A DNA stretch of 64,000 nt from positions 62,001 to 126,000 of the forward strand of contig LUCM01005770.1 of assembly GCA_008360955.1 (NCBI GenBank), written 5' to 3'. The position numbers and the translations under genes are program-made. The DNA is from Fasciolopsis buskii (taxonomy: Eukaryota; Platyhelminthes; Trematoda; Plagiorchiida; Fasciolidae). This document shows positions 13,813 to 25,941 of the stretch, piece by piece. Under the pieces are notes generated by a model. The model was given only the letters and a program-made list of their open reading frames with translations, was not told the origin of the DNA and searched no databases. How positions within the stretch are numbered: the stretch's first letter is position 1; each line of letters begins with the position of its first letter.

Positions 13813-14478
13813 TGGCATTCCGTGACAATTTAGGTTTTGACTGCAGTCCTAAGCGATTGCCTGCAAGAACGAAATTGGATAAAACAGTACCAGTTGCTGC
13901 AAGATATTCATAAAACTATCTAATGACGATATTGAGAACGAAAATGCGATAGAATCATCCAGAAAACTATTGAAGAACTCGAGAATTCAAATCTATCCTC
14001 GGAATCCAGATTCGAAATGAACTGAGAGCTGTTCGCCAAGATCCGTTTTGATAAAGCTGTCAGGAAAACACAGCTTCCCCGTGAGTTATACCACAATTAC
14101 TAGTCTAAATACTTGGACTGTACAGGTCTTCGTGTGACTAGATGGAGAAAAAAATTTGTATATACATATATATATTGAAGTATTCTTTCCTATTTTGTCT
14201 TCTTATATTGTTTGAAAAATCCCACAGAACACATTGAGAACAACACAACGTGGCGAACAAGCTCGTTTTCAGTTATTCGTATTCATGCCAATACATAACA
14301 TTAAATATGGTCTAGAGATAGTTCAAGGGAAATTGTCCGCTTGCATTCACATCAGTTCACAACTCTAAGAATGCGTCTGTGTATGTGTAATTGGTCAATT
14401 TGTCACACGATCAGGTTGTAGACCACTTGTTGGATAATGACAAGTGGGCCAGGGAAGTTTAAGAGTCTGGACAAATTG

Positions 14479-16659
14479 TTACTGAGCGCATAGAGGGGGG
14501 TTACACAAACGGATAGATACGGCTTCGGCTGTGTTCAAGATACGACACTTGACAGTTCTTGATTGTCCGCTCCTAACTTTGTAGATGGTGCGAAAAGCAC
14601 TTGTCACATTCACTGAGTGGTTTAACTCGACAAGGTGTGAACACACCGCGCTAGTGATTGCCTTAATTGTTCCTGTGCTCAACCAAGCCGGGAGGTGTTC
14701 TCGAACGCGATCGGACAGACGCCTGGTCGTGCGGCCAATATACCTGGTCCCACAGGAGCAGTTGAATGAATACACACAGAATGAGGCTGCATAATCTGGC
14801 AGTCTGTCCTTTAGTTGGAAACACATGATCGGTTTGGATGTGAATATAGTTTTTAACTGTGCAGCAAAGAATGTTCCACTGATCGAACTTGACAGTCTCC
14901 GTTGGATAATTTCCGCTTCGGTGTCAACTTTGAAAGGCAAACGAACGTATACGGGTTTCTTTACTGGTCCTATTACTTTTAGTCTTACTTCGTGTTTTTC
15001 CATAGTTTTGTTTATGAATCTTTCGGGGTATCCATTTTGTACGAATACGCTCCGCAGGAAACGAAGTTCATTTTCAATTGTGTCGTCCGTACATATTCTT
15101 CTTGCTCTATCAACTAAACAGCATATTAGGTTCCTCTTCGCTTGTAACGGCACAAAGCTGTGAAAATGTATGTACTGTCCGTTCCATGTTGCCTTTCTAT
15201 AGACTGATAGTTGTGCAGATCCGTCCTGCCGTCGCCTTATGTACACATCTAAGTATGCTAAACTAGGGTCTGCTTCTTTTTCTAGTGTAAAATGTACGTT
15301 TGGATGGACACTGTTAAACGTGTGTAACATATGGTTTACGTCTGCATGTTGCTCTACAACACATAGTATATCATCAACATAACGTTTGTAAACGGAACAG
15401 TGCCTGATTGGTGAGCGCAGTTCATTATTCTGCAGTTTGGACATAAAGATATCAGCAAACAATGGTCCCAAAGGAGACCCCATTGCCACTCCGTCCTTTT
15501 GCCGGTATATTTCACCATTGAATTGAAATTGAACATTTTTGGTGCACACAAAGAGTAGCTGTTTCAGTTCATCCAATGGGATCCCTATGGAGATGTTGTT
15601 ATCCTGAATGTACTCGCAAATGTAACTAATAGTTTCGCTAATCGGAACATTCGTAAACAAAGAAACTAAATCCAGTGATAACATATGCTTCCCTTCAAGA
15701 CGTAGGCTCTTAATAGTTTCTGTGAGATGAAATGTATCGCGCACACTATGTCTAGAAATGACTGCCCTGACTGGTTCCAGTAGGCTGGCTAACCACTTAG
15801 ATAAAGCGTGATACGGAGAATTACACATGTCCAAAATAGGCCTCATCGGAGCTCCGTCTTTGTGCACCTTCGGTAGGCTGTACAATCTGGGAATTGCTGT
15901 ACCTGTGGGTCGTATCCGCTCAAAAGTTAAGGCGTCAATCATTCCATTCTGTTTTAAGGCTCGTAATTTCATAGAAATTGATTTTTCTATTTGAGTTGTC
16001 CTATCCTTTTCGGTTGGAGTCTTTGTGAATTTTGACTCGTCGCCCAGTATTCTATTCATTTTTTCAATGTAATCCAACTTATTGATGATAACAATGCCAG
16101 CTCCTTTATCTGGTTTGGTCAACATTATTTCGTCGTTTGTTTGTAGTTCTTTTAGACGTTTCAAGTGCTCAGGCGTTACCAATCCTCGCTTTACTCGTCT
16201 GCCGTCACGATATTTGTAACATGAGTTGACGAGATCGGATTTAAGTTTCTCTAAACTCTCCGGAGAGGACGGCATCAGATCCGACAGCTGACTAAACAGA
16301 TTTTCAAATTCAACTTCCATATCTTGTTGCTTGGTTTTGTTGGATGGGCAACAGAATTTCGGTCCTAATGATAGAACTTCAAGCAATTTCTTATCTAGGC
16401 TTACAGAAGACAGGTTGTGGACGAATCTTTTCGGATCCGACGGGAACTCACCATTAGGTTTTTCTGGATTGACGGTTTTCCTCAGCGCTGACCGTAATCG
16501 CTCCAATTGCTTTTCCCTTATTGAATGAGCGTAGGCGATGAACCTTTCCTTTTCTTCTTCAGCCAATTTATCGAGGACTCGTGTCGAGTTCTTATATTGC
16601 ATGAAATCTATGGTATATACACACACGCGCGCAAGAGATTGCCCGCTATTGCTGCCCAT
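14479..16659 (-). CDS. Penelope-like retroelement polyprotein (reverse transcriptase plus GIY-YIG endonuclease)
   Basis: An uninterrupted 726-residue ORF of a Penelope-like element, which copies its RNA into new genomic sites using its own reverse transcriptase and a C-terminal nicking endonuclease. Visible order: charged N-terminal region (1-150); T-K-P-D-K-G-A-G (181-188); P-R-L-Y-S-L-P-K-V-H-K-D-G (257-269); RT motif A S-L-D-L-V-S-L-F-T-N-V-P with Asp330; motif B around D-G-V-A-M-G-S-P-L-G-P (389-399); catalytic Y-V-D-D (427-430); L-A-Y-L-D (467-471). The GIY-YIG domain starts C-V-Y at 628-630, has R-Y-I-G at 639-642, arginines at 643, 646 and 647, and a likely catalytic glutamate at 712. 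Met1 gives the longest product; Met20 is a possible alternative start. Length and intact motifs suggest recent activity. No terminal repeats were identified, so the element limits are unknown. It is antisense to the Ig receptor gene. Confidence 0.93.
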   Translation of the reverse strand: MGSNSGQSLARVCVYTIDFMQYKNSTRVLDKLAEEEKERFIAYAHSIREKQLERLRSALRKTVNPEKPNGEFPSDPKRFVHNLSSVSLDKKLLEVLSLGPKFCCPSNKTKQQDMEVEFENLFSQLSDLMPSSPESLEKLKSDLVNSCYKYRDGRRVKRGLVTPEHLKRLKELQTNDEIMLTKPDKGAGIVIINKLDYIEKMNRILGDESKFTKTPTEKDRTTQIEKSISMKLRALKQNGMIDALTFERIRPTGTAIPRLYSLPKVHKDGAPMRPILDMCNSPYHALSKWLASLLEPVRAVISRHSVRDTFHLTETIKSLRLEGKHMLSLDLVSLFTNVPISETISYICEYIQDNNISIGIPLDELKQLLFVCTKNVQFQFNGEIYRQKDGVAMGSPLGPLFADIFMSKLQNNELRSPIRHCSVYKRYVDDILCVVEQHADVNHMLHTFNSVHPNVHFTLEKEADPSLAYLDVYIRRRQDGSAQLSVYRKATWNGQYIHFHSFVPLQAKRNLICCLVDRARRICTDDTIENELRFLRSVFVQNGYPERFINKTMEKHEVRLKVIGPVKKPVYVRLPFKVDTEAEIIQRRLSSSISGTFFAAQLKTIFTSKPIMCFQLKDRLPDYAASFCVYSFNCSCGTRYIGRTTRRLSDRVREHLPAWLSTGTIKAITSAVCSHLVELNHSVNVTSAFRTIYKVRSGQSRTVKCRILNTAEAVSIRLCNPPLCAQ

Positions 16660-19600
16660 TTTTTGACATGGGTCTCCCTAGGGGAACAGTTGGATTTGCA
16701 CCCCTTGATTACCATAGCAACTTCATCTGAACATGAGATATGCGGACTTGTCATGATGTTCAAATAGATTGCAGTTGAAGAGAAAGGTTTGTTCAGACAT
16801 CGTAGATTGCGACTGCTGAGAATAGCTAAGTCATTTCATCAACAACAGTCTTTCTTTCCCTCCTGTTAATTCATCCAAAATTATGCATCAACAAGTAAAC
16901 CAGAAGTATTTATTTACCGGCTAGAAGCTGTATTAACCGAGGTGTAACAGTAATTTTCATTGACGGATAGTAAAGCAAACATGTGATTGCTGAATTCAGA
17001 ATCATTTGAACTTGTTTCGTTGGGCCAACACATTACCATCTTGACAACACCACAAGGAGTTAGCAAGAGTAGTTCTTCTTGATGTTCTCATATAGTGGTA
17101 TAGGAATGAAGCCATTTTCAAATGTGTCCGATTGCTTAAAGTGAACGAGACCATTATTTTCGTGTAATTTTACATGAAAAGCATAGCATAATCATATTCC
17201 GAAGTTGAAACATTTTCTTAATTATGATAGGAATCCGATTCTGTTCAGATAACCCACCTGAATGTCACAGCAAATTTTTGGCCTCAGTAGAACAGAAGCG
17301 TGTACCAGCTAGATGTTCAGCTATGTTACGGAAAAAACGCGCAATTATACCCAAGTTCAGTTGATGTCATAACTGTATTGAACACGCGGTAGAAAGTTGT
17401 GAATGCTGGTTTTATCTACAAGTTCAAGCTTGATGATAACTGCACGGTGTGTCCCATATCGCGGATATGTGATTTTCGCGGAGCGGATCCGGGAGGGAGA
17501 TGGCAGAATGTTTTCATTTACCGCAGTTACGAGGGTAACGTAATCGTAGCTTTCATCTGGACGGATGAATGGTTTAGGTTATAGTTAGGTGTGAACAAAT
17601 CTCTCGATAGATTCAAGTCCAGTGTGACATGTGTGGTAGTGGTTTGAAAAATAGTTTTGATAGTCACATCAAGAACTACCCAGAAAATCGATTATCGTCC
17701 AGCCTAATGCGCCCCGGCATGTATCGGGCAAAGAGCAGTTACCCATTATTCACTTATTAGCAAACCCGAGGTTCACGGCGATTCTTAAAATGGACTTTAC
17801 CGTACTCCATTTCTTCGGTTTCGCTGACAATATGTTCATAAATTAATCTTATGCTCTCAAAAAAACATTGAATTATCTCCTATGCGGTATGGCTTTGGAT
17901 TCCATGTTCAAACGCGATGGTTGGATGCTTGGAAGTCGAAGTAAAATAATAGAGACTAAAGGAGGACAACCGGACAGTCAATCACCATCAGGATCGTTTT
18001 ATGTTCATTGGTCGACTAGAAGTGTGACAAAAATTTATTGCAATTTGTCTGATAAGAACAATTTGTGCATGTTTTTTTTTGTTCTAGCCCGTGTGAATTA
18101 CGGATAACCATATTAGTCAGTACTATGTAATCGCTACTCTTTCCACGCCTATTTGACCTGGTATGAAAACACGACACTCCGGAGTAGGCAGGACGAGAAC
18201 ACACGTGAACGCACACTGTTCCTGTACACAATCAACAATTCTATCGACAATGCTTTCCCTCGTCGCCCATCATTCCACTAATACATCCCGTTCGCCAACA
18301 TTCTCGGACAATCACAATCCTATTATCTCTCATCTTCTTCATTTTGAATGTATGTCATCCACCAATCAATCACACAAATACAATCCCTATTTATGTGTGC
18401 TATCCCAACAATTAGCATCAAACAAAGTCTGGAATTATTCCTTAACAGGTGTGCGTAAATTCAAGTGCTAATGTTGTTACACGCAGGTGTTCTCATTCTA
18501 TCAAATTTGAACGGATAGCGAGTGATTTGTCAATCAAATAGACGGATGTACCTGGATGGTTTTTGTGTGATCGACACAAGTGTGTGATTGAGGAACAATC
18601 TAATCCCTCACTGTCTTTCTCTCGGGAAATCCAAACACCTCAGTGACAAACGCGAGCGCGTCCCAGGCTGCTTGTGCATTAGGCAGATCGTCGGAAAAAG
18701 CACCAACAAGAAGGAGTAACACCACTCTCCATTCCCACTCCTCTTATATCCACATGTCCACCGGGCTCCCAGCGTCCCCGGAGGTCATGCTCAAACTAGG
18801 CTGTTCCTTCCACACTTTCACATCTGAACGTCTAAATAAGAGTTGTTCCACTTCATTTTCGAATAATTCATGACATCTCTCCCCTGATATTCCCCAGACG
18901 CATAGTCATGGATGGATCACGAAATACAACTGTACATAGTGGAAAATGGCCAATCAGATCGTCTAACGGAATGGATAATATTTATCCGGCGATAGGTGTA
19001 ATTATTTAGTTCAATAAGTGGACAGGTTCACATCTGTGTTTGTGACATCCAGACTGGACATTTTTTGTTTGTCCTCTCAACGTATTAGTTCTTAAAAATA
19101 ACCCCGTTTAATCATTTTAGGAACGGAAAATCACTTGACGGCTATTCATATGAGATGAGTGTTTTAATTTCGCTGACTTTCTGTATATTGTAAAGTGGCG
19201 TTCTGTCACACCTCGTGGACCAAAGTAATTCAGTCGCTCAGTCATGCTCCTAGTTCGAATGCTGCACTCTATCGATCGGCTCGCTGTTCAAACAAAGAGA
19301 AGCAAGCGCGGTTTTTCTGATAAATGAGGGCATGTTGGCGCATATCCAGCTACGAATGCATTTTCGTATTCCTTTCAATGTGGAGCGCATGAAAGACAAA
19401 TAGCATCTCGATGTCGACTGACAACGCATCGATGGACCGATGTGGTCTCAGACCGATCATTTTCGTTTGACATTTCATACCAGTACATTACACCATACAC
19501 TTGGACAAAACTGCAAAATGTTCGGCTGTAATTCGGATTGCGACTATAGTTAATCAGCCAGCCTCAAAGTATACCAAACAGTTTATTCGGATGACAAAGG

Positions 19601-20917
19601 TGAGCTAGAACGTGCAGTTGGCTAATCGAGGGTTAGTTGTTTAATCACAGCGGTACGCTAGAAACATCAATAAAAAAGTTATAATATCAAGCATTGTCGG
19701 CACCAGGCAAGTCCTTAAACGATTGTTAAAATGCACTGGGCTGTTTCGTTGTCGGTCCTTCACTCCGGGTTCGAGGCTCAGGTAAATATCCACTACTCAT
19801 GACAACTCTTTGGAAACTTGGCTATACAACGATTTCATGGGCTTCTGAAATATTTTAAACTTCTGAAATGAAGACTAGATAGAGTTAAAATTAAAATAAA
19901 AGTATGGACGTTTTCAAATCTACGATACTAATTTGCTTGCAGATAAACGTTTTACAAGATGAAGACCACCAATGACCCGAACGTCAATCAAGCTACTGTC
20001 AGCCCTTGAAATAATAAACAATAAAAGAACTTGACGGACAGAAGTTTCGAAAACGAAGAGCATTACAATTCCTGTGTTTTGTCCCATGTTTCAACCTAAA
20101 TAGTGAGCCTTCAAAATGACATATTGTTATGACAAAAACAATCTTAAGGTAGATAATAAATGTTGCTTGATCTGATCTTAGTTCCTCAATTGCTAAGTGA
20201 AAAACAACACAACAACGCGTAAAAATCCGGCGCTGGATTTTGAAAAAACAAGAATTAGTTCAAACTGTTCAAATAAAATCTCATGCCAGATTCGCACGGT
20301 TGCCGGCGTGGGTCTCATTTCTAAGCTGGACAGGTGAAAATAGATATGCCGCTAACAAATGAGAACCTCGCGAATGCAGCGGATGAAAAACTGTTAAGGT
20401 TCTTCTAATGGTAGCCGCTGGTTATATGGTTACCTGGAATAATAAATTTCGACGATGATGGACGGTTGTCCATTGAAACTTTTCAGAGCGCAGTTAATCC
20501 GGCCTAATACATTCAGAAGTGCTAGGAAAAAGAACCACTCTGATTATGCTTACAAGAATAGAAGTGACGTACCTTCTGCAATAATACGCTAAATCTTAAG
20601 TCGTTTGCATTTATTCCGGATCCGTTAAATCCGAAACAAAATAAAAGAGCTATTCCAATCGCGTAGGGCATACAAGTTTAATTTGAAAAATAACGATGTT
20701 AAATCATGAAATTAGGATTATACTTTTTACATTGGGCCGGACAGCAGTTAATTACATATCGCGAAGCTCGAATTTTCAACCCGATTTAGCACTTCCGTTT
20801 AATGCCAGGTGGAAATCGTCGAAAGTCACAATTAGATTTAGGCTACTTACATCTAATATAGTAGTGTAAATGGGTTGTGAAAACCATTTAGATAATGTCA
20901 GGCTGTCAAAATTAGGT

Positions 20918-20919
<2 letters not shown>

Positions 20920-20978
<59 letters not shown>
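20920..20978. repeat. (TA)n microsatellite
   Basis: About 29 uninterrupted TA units, the longest pure dinucleotide tract in the window and a possible cruciform or assembly-length error site. Confidence 0.97.
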
Positions 20979-20981
<3 letters not shown>

Positions 20982-22366
20982 TGTTATATTGCCGAATTTG
21001 AAATAAACTTGAAGCAGGCCATCATCTAAATTTTCGTTGATTCATGACGGTTACAAACACGTTTTAATAAGTGAAACTGATAGTTCATTTTAGGCCATGG
21101 TGAATCAAGCCTCAATTTCGTTCTTATTAAATTTTATTGCTGTCGTTTTGTGAACGGAACAGTGTGTGCAGTGGCAATGAGATGATCCGTCACACATTAT
21201 CTACACTTGGTTCCCAACCGAAATTCTACGAAACTGCGCACTCCCTTCACGGGTATCGCTCATTAGGGCTGGAAGGTTTGCATCACACAAAAACTGGGTG
21301 TTGACATTTCTCGAAAAAATAGTTGCACAGTGCTCTAAACACCAACTTTTCACGAAGAACCACTTTACTGATTATTTTATATTACTGATGTACTTCCGCA
21401 GTTTGCAATAAAAAATTTTCTCCAATGGTTTTTGCTTAGGTAATAGAAAATACACTAGATGCATCGCCAGTGTGAATGATGGCCATATTGTTTGACGCCG
21501 TAACCAGAGTTTACGTCCTGCGGCCATGAAAACTCGAAAGTAAGGATGTTATTACACATTAGCAATAATAAATTTGAGGTAAGAATCTTTTCTAATGTGT
21601 TCACTAAATTTGAAGCATGGATGTTTCACAAGTAACTGAGGAAAGTGTCCAAAAGACACCTACATCGTGATCAGTTCTATCGTACACGAGTTGAACTGTG
21701 CTCCTGTATGCGTAATTTAGAAAAGAACTACTAGCGAGTGTGAAAAATATTTTGCAGATTCACAAAAGACATGCTCAGATGATTTAGACTGAAACTAGCT
21801 AGTTTCCTTGAAACTGACTCCGTAAGATCTGCACTTTCGGCTTCTTTCCAGTTTGTACATCCTCATTTCAATTCACAGTATGCAGTAGCCCGTTGAGCAG
21901 TTGACACATCGCACAGTATCGATTGCGCTTTTGAACACACTGAAGATTAAATAGACCCTGTTCATCAGACTTTCCACTGCGGCAAGCCCAGGGACGTATT
22001 GTATAGCAGTTTTTTTCTAAATCACTTGATTGCAAAGATCTTAAGTGATGTGTCCCGTTCATTTTGGTGAAATCGAGCTGCTCATTGAAAAAGCCTTTTT
22101 ATTTTTACGCCTACCTCTCTGACATTCTTCGAGCAGATTTATTGAGCAAGCTGCTGAGGTATTCTAACATGGAGGGCACCTAGACACAGTGTTAACTAAA
22201 TCGTCGGTGATTTGAACCCCATCATTTATCCTCATATGTGGGCACACAACTTGACCCCAATCAACGTGAAACTAAACTTGTGTAACTTATTAATCCATGT
22301 CCCGTGGTGTAACCATCTGGTTATCAATGCGAGAGCTCAGTTATCTACCTGAGCAAAACCCAGTGT

Positions 22367-22399
22367 TTATATATATATATATATATTATATATATATAT
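22367..22399. repeat. (AT)n microsatellite
   Basis: AT units interrupted once (TATTATA), suggesting an old slippage event. Confidence 0.95.
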
Positions 22400-22902
22400 C
22401 ACTAGAGTTCACTGACCACTGATTCACGTGAAATCTGGAGAAATATAGTTGTAATTGAATAAAACCTCTCTGTCGTAAAGAGACCTTAGTTAGTACTAGG
22501 ATAGTTTTAATTAGTTCTTGAATCTAAAGCACAGCAATCACAGCCAAATATCTTATGTTTGTCCAGAAAATCTGGTGCCATTATCCAGCACCAAATGAGT
22601 CGATAGCCCGATCAAGTTGGGATCCAACTCAAAAGACTCCGATGAAAGTAGTGTGCTAGTTTTATTGTTTTTTCTCAGCACTGTCAGTTTCCGTGGACCA
22701 GACAAATTTTTGGAGACCCGTAATGACCTGCTAGCCATCTCGTTAGGAACACTTTCGCAAGGTTAATATTTGGCTGTCTATATCTAAGAACGTAGCACCG
22801 AAGTATAATTTCGCCTCAAGAAATGGATGGTAAACTTGTGGGCCCACACAATGGCACACATAACGGTCATCTCATCATTTCACTGACAATCCATATATCA
22901 TC

Positions 22903-22979
22903 TACATACATACATACATGCATACATACATACATGCATACATACATACATACATACATACACACATACATACATACAT
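22903..22979. repeat. (TACA)n tetranucleotide microsatellite
   Basis: About 19 units of TACA with TGCA and CACA variants. The run of tyrosine, isoleucine, histidine and threonine codons across it is an artefact of the repeat, not a gene. Confidence 0.96.
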
Positions 22980-25622
22980 CACACTTTATCTGTGCAATAG
23001 AGTGAGTCCATTATCCTCCCGCTCACTGCCTCAGTTATCTTGACAATCTAAGGCAAAATTGTCGATTTATATCGGAAAACATCCACCACCGGATCATTCA
23101 TGTTTATCTTCATATAGTAAGCTTTTTGACAGGGCGGATGCACAAATTCCTGGCGGATTATGATTCTCGCCACTCATTTCATAATTAAATTGTGTAGGAG
23201 AATGATATTTTCCGTTGAATTTAACTGTTATTGTGTCTCCGTTTTAGTACCTGTCCGCATGGAGAGCAAACTGAAATTACGAATGCATTTTTAGAAAGTT
23301 CGCATCGATAAATTAATCAGAATGAAAAAAGTTATTGAAAATTGGGAATTCATTCACCGATGGGTTGCTCCTAAAATATTTTCCAGAACACATCTTCTGG
23401 AATTCCTATCCATGTGAACGTGGTGACAAGGTGGTCAACGATTGTATTCCCTGATAATAATGATTTATGGCAATTTTCAACCGTGACTTATTCTCTGATA
23501 GCCTGGAAAAAGATTTATACCTCTCAATGAGATCTTGGATGTAAAAGTGATTTAGCAGTTTCCTTGATGTTTAATTAAAATAAACTCCGCTACTGCGGTT
23601 CTCACTTGACACCTATCCCAAGCCTATGACAATAACTAGAGGCACAGTGTCGAAAATAGTGCATTCATAAACTTAGCTTACACGATCTCTTTAGGACACA
23701 AAATTCAACTACAGAAGAAGGATTTGTGTTTGTATGACATGTATTCTTCAAGAAACCGCATCATGAACAAATCGTGTCAGATGCTTGCAGGCTTGACGTT
23801 CCAGAGTTTGTTTCTAATTCACTCTGATAAAAACCGTTTCGTAGTTAGGACATTTCAGTAGGATAACCATTTTTCTCCTCTAAAATATACTTGCTCTTCA
23901 AATGTTACCCCAAAATGGCTCACGCAGACCATCTTCTGCTTTGATTACAATGAATGAGGTTAAAGACGATTGAGATTATGGTGAAATTCTTAACATATAG
24001 TTTGACCTCGTGTATGTGTTTCGGGGTGGGAGGTGGATAGAAGGAGCATTCTTTAATGTCTATTGCTGCATTCCTTACCCGACTTCCACTTCAGCTAGCC
24101 TACAATGAATCAGACATGAGTGATGCACAGTCATCCGCAATCAGTAATATCAGATGCGCATTAGCTATTGACTTTCGCGCCAACATTACTTTCGGTTATC
24201 TGTTGGGATGTTTTGTTGGCTACTTGGCTCCTAGAATGATTGTTTACTTACGCCGACTAATAAACATAAAATTCGTAGGAAGAGTGCCAGGTGGTGCCTC
24301 ATTCGATTTGCAGACTGGTAATCCTGTCCAATGCATGAAGCCGTAGAGCATCCGTCTATACAAACAATGCAACCTATTGGTTCTAGATCCGATTTGCAAA
24401 TCCCTTAGGTGGCCAGTCTAGAGATAAAAATAGTCCCCATTTCATCAAGGCGCCAATCGTATCTCGTCTGATTCCTAATTGCGATGTCTGGGAAAGCATT
24501 CCTGGTCTGATACGTGCACATCTCTTGCGCATCGCGATGAACACGGGCGGTAAAAGGGTGCATTTTTTAGACAGGTTATCCAAACGTTAATGTAATCACA
24601 CAACTCTCATCTGCTGGTCGTTTCGACCGTTTCGGGAAGGAAACTTCAAAGATTATACTAACAAGCATTGTCGGCAGTCTTGTGCCGTATGTTCGCCTAA
24701 CTAGTGAATTGATAGCCTAAATTTGACATATCAGCTCATCAGAGCAACATCATTCAATTAGAGGTCTGATGTTTATCTTACTGGTGAAGTTGTTCTTTTA
24801 TTTTTCCTTTCTGCTGATTTCGTTTTTTTTGGCGACCCGAAAAAGCTACGATAATCGAAGTGTTTGGAGTAGTGTGATCGACCATCTTCATAATCTGAGA
24901 GACGAGCTCATCGCGGCTATATCACTATGAACTACAAATCAGGTCGATGATATCACAGGTGTCTCTGCAAATGCTGTATGCTGGACGGTGCAACAATCTT
25001 AGTGCGTTGCTTAGAGCTACAAAGAAAACATAACCAAGGACTTGGATGCGTTTGTTTGTGTGCTAGTAATATGCTCTGGAAATCTTCATAAATGGTAGAC
25101 GACCGCATACAAGCCCTTATATCGGGTTATTACTTAGTTCTTGGTCTTACGTAAGCTTCAGTTAAGAGAGACAGCGATGCTTCGTCAAAAATCTGATTGG
25201 CAACATATTGTGATTGGCTCACGGATAGGCCAATCAGAATTGTTCTACCATGGACTTCTCACGAAGCCGTATTAGGAAGGACGCCTGCTGCTAACGCAAA
25301 ATTTGCCCAAATCACAGACTGGAAACGTATAATTGCTCAGCATACTGTTTCATTGGGGAATTCTTTCCACATGAACTGTTGCAGTGGCACAAATCAGCAT
25401 TTGTAAATGTATTCGAAGTCGCTTGATTGGCCATCGGTTTACCAAGCCACTGCAAGGACGATGAAATACTTTGCGATTTGTCCTGACTATTCATCAGTTT
25501 TAAAGGTCATCATGAACCTTTCGGTCTGAGTGAGAATCACTCTCGGCTATCCACGTTCGTGGCTCAGGGGGAAAGTAACCGCCAGTGAGGAATACACGAG
25601 TGATGTGGCAGCGGTTCCAGTC

Positions 25623-25941
25623 ATGTTATTTCCGATCGCAAGACCACAGCACAGTCGTAGTCGTGTGCGAAGCTCATTGAGCCTCTTGCTTCTCTTTGTG
25701 CTTAGTGTAATGTTCGTCGAGGAGAAGGACAAGTCAGAGGCCAAACATGGAATCCCAGACTCAAGAGTACAGCTGAATCAGACCCTAGAGCGTACATTAT
25801 TCCAATGGATATTAGCACCTTGGTCCGGATGGCACCGACAGTTGTGCGCTTCACTTTTGTTTACACCATTCTATTTGCCTTTGGCTGATGGGTTTTTGTT
25901 TCAGGATTTGCTCAATTTGTCTGAAGTTATTGAGAATAAGG
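25623..25941 (+). CDS. Possible first coding exon with a signal-peptide-like start
   Basis: From the ATG at 25623 the frame reads a basic N-region (R-S-R-V-R-S), a leucine-rich core (L-S-L-L-L-L-F-V-L-S-V-M-F) and then charged residues, a typical secretory signal layout. A GTGAGT donor at 25942 would end the exon in phase 1. That phase would fit the glutamine-rich candidate exon at 36.9 kb, but also any other phase-1 exon. No similarity is recognised and no promoter can be identified, so this is only a candidate 5' exon. Confidence 0.2.

Larger units (their letters stand above)
6721..14478. other. No supported gene; microsatellites and a hairpin
   Basis: Holds the TAA repeat at 7881, a short GT run near 10567 and the palindrome at 13784. 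The stretch 9982-11120 is unusually open on both strands (frames of 102-132 residues), but none shows a domain. The last few hundred bases before 14479 may be the 3' part of the Penelope-like element. Confidence 0.5.
16660..25622. other. No supported gene; microsatellites
   Basis: The first few hundred bases may be the 5' part of the Penelope-like element. The rest holds the TA, AT and TACA repeats. A 96-residue frame at 24056-24346 includes a hydrophobic stretch, but its identity is unknown. Confidence 0.5.

Noticed and set aside
14585..15266. Open frames on the + strand opposite the Penelope-like ORF
   Set aside because: Antisense shadows of the retroelement coding frame, with no domain of their own.
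22823..23005. Short protein rich in tyrosine, isoleucine and histidine
   Set aside because: It is translation of the TACA microsatellite.
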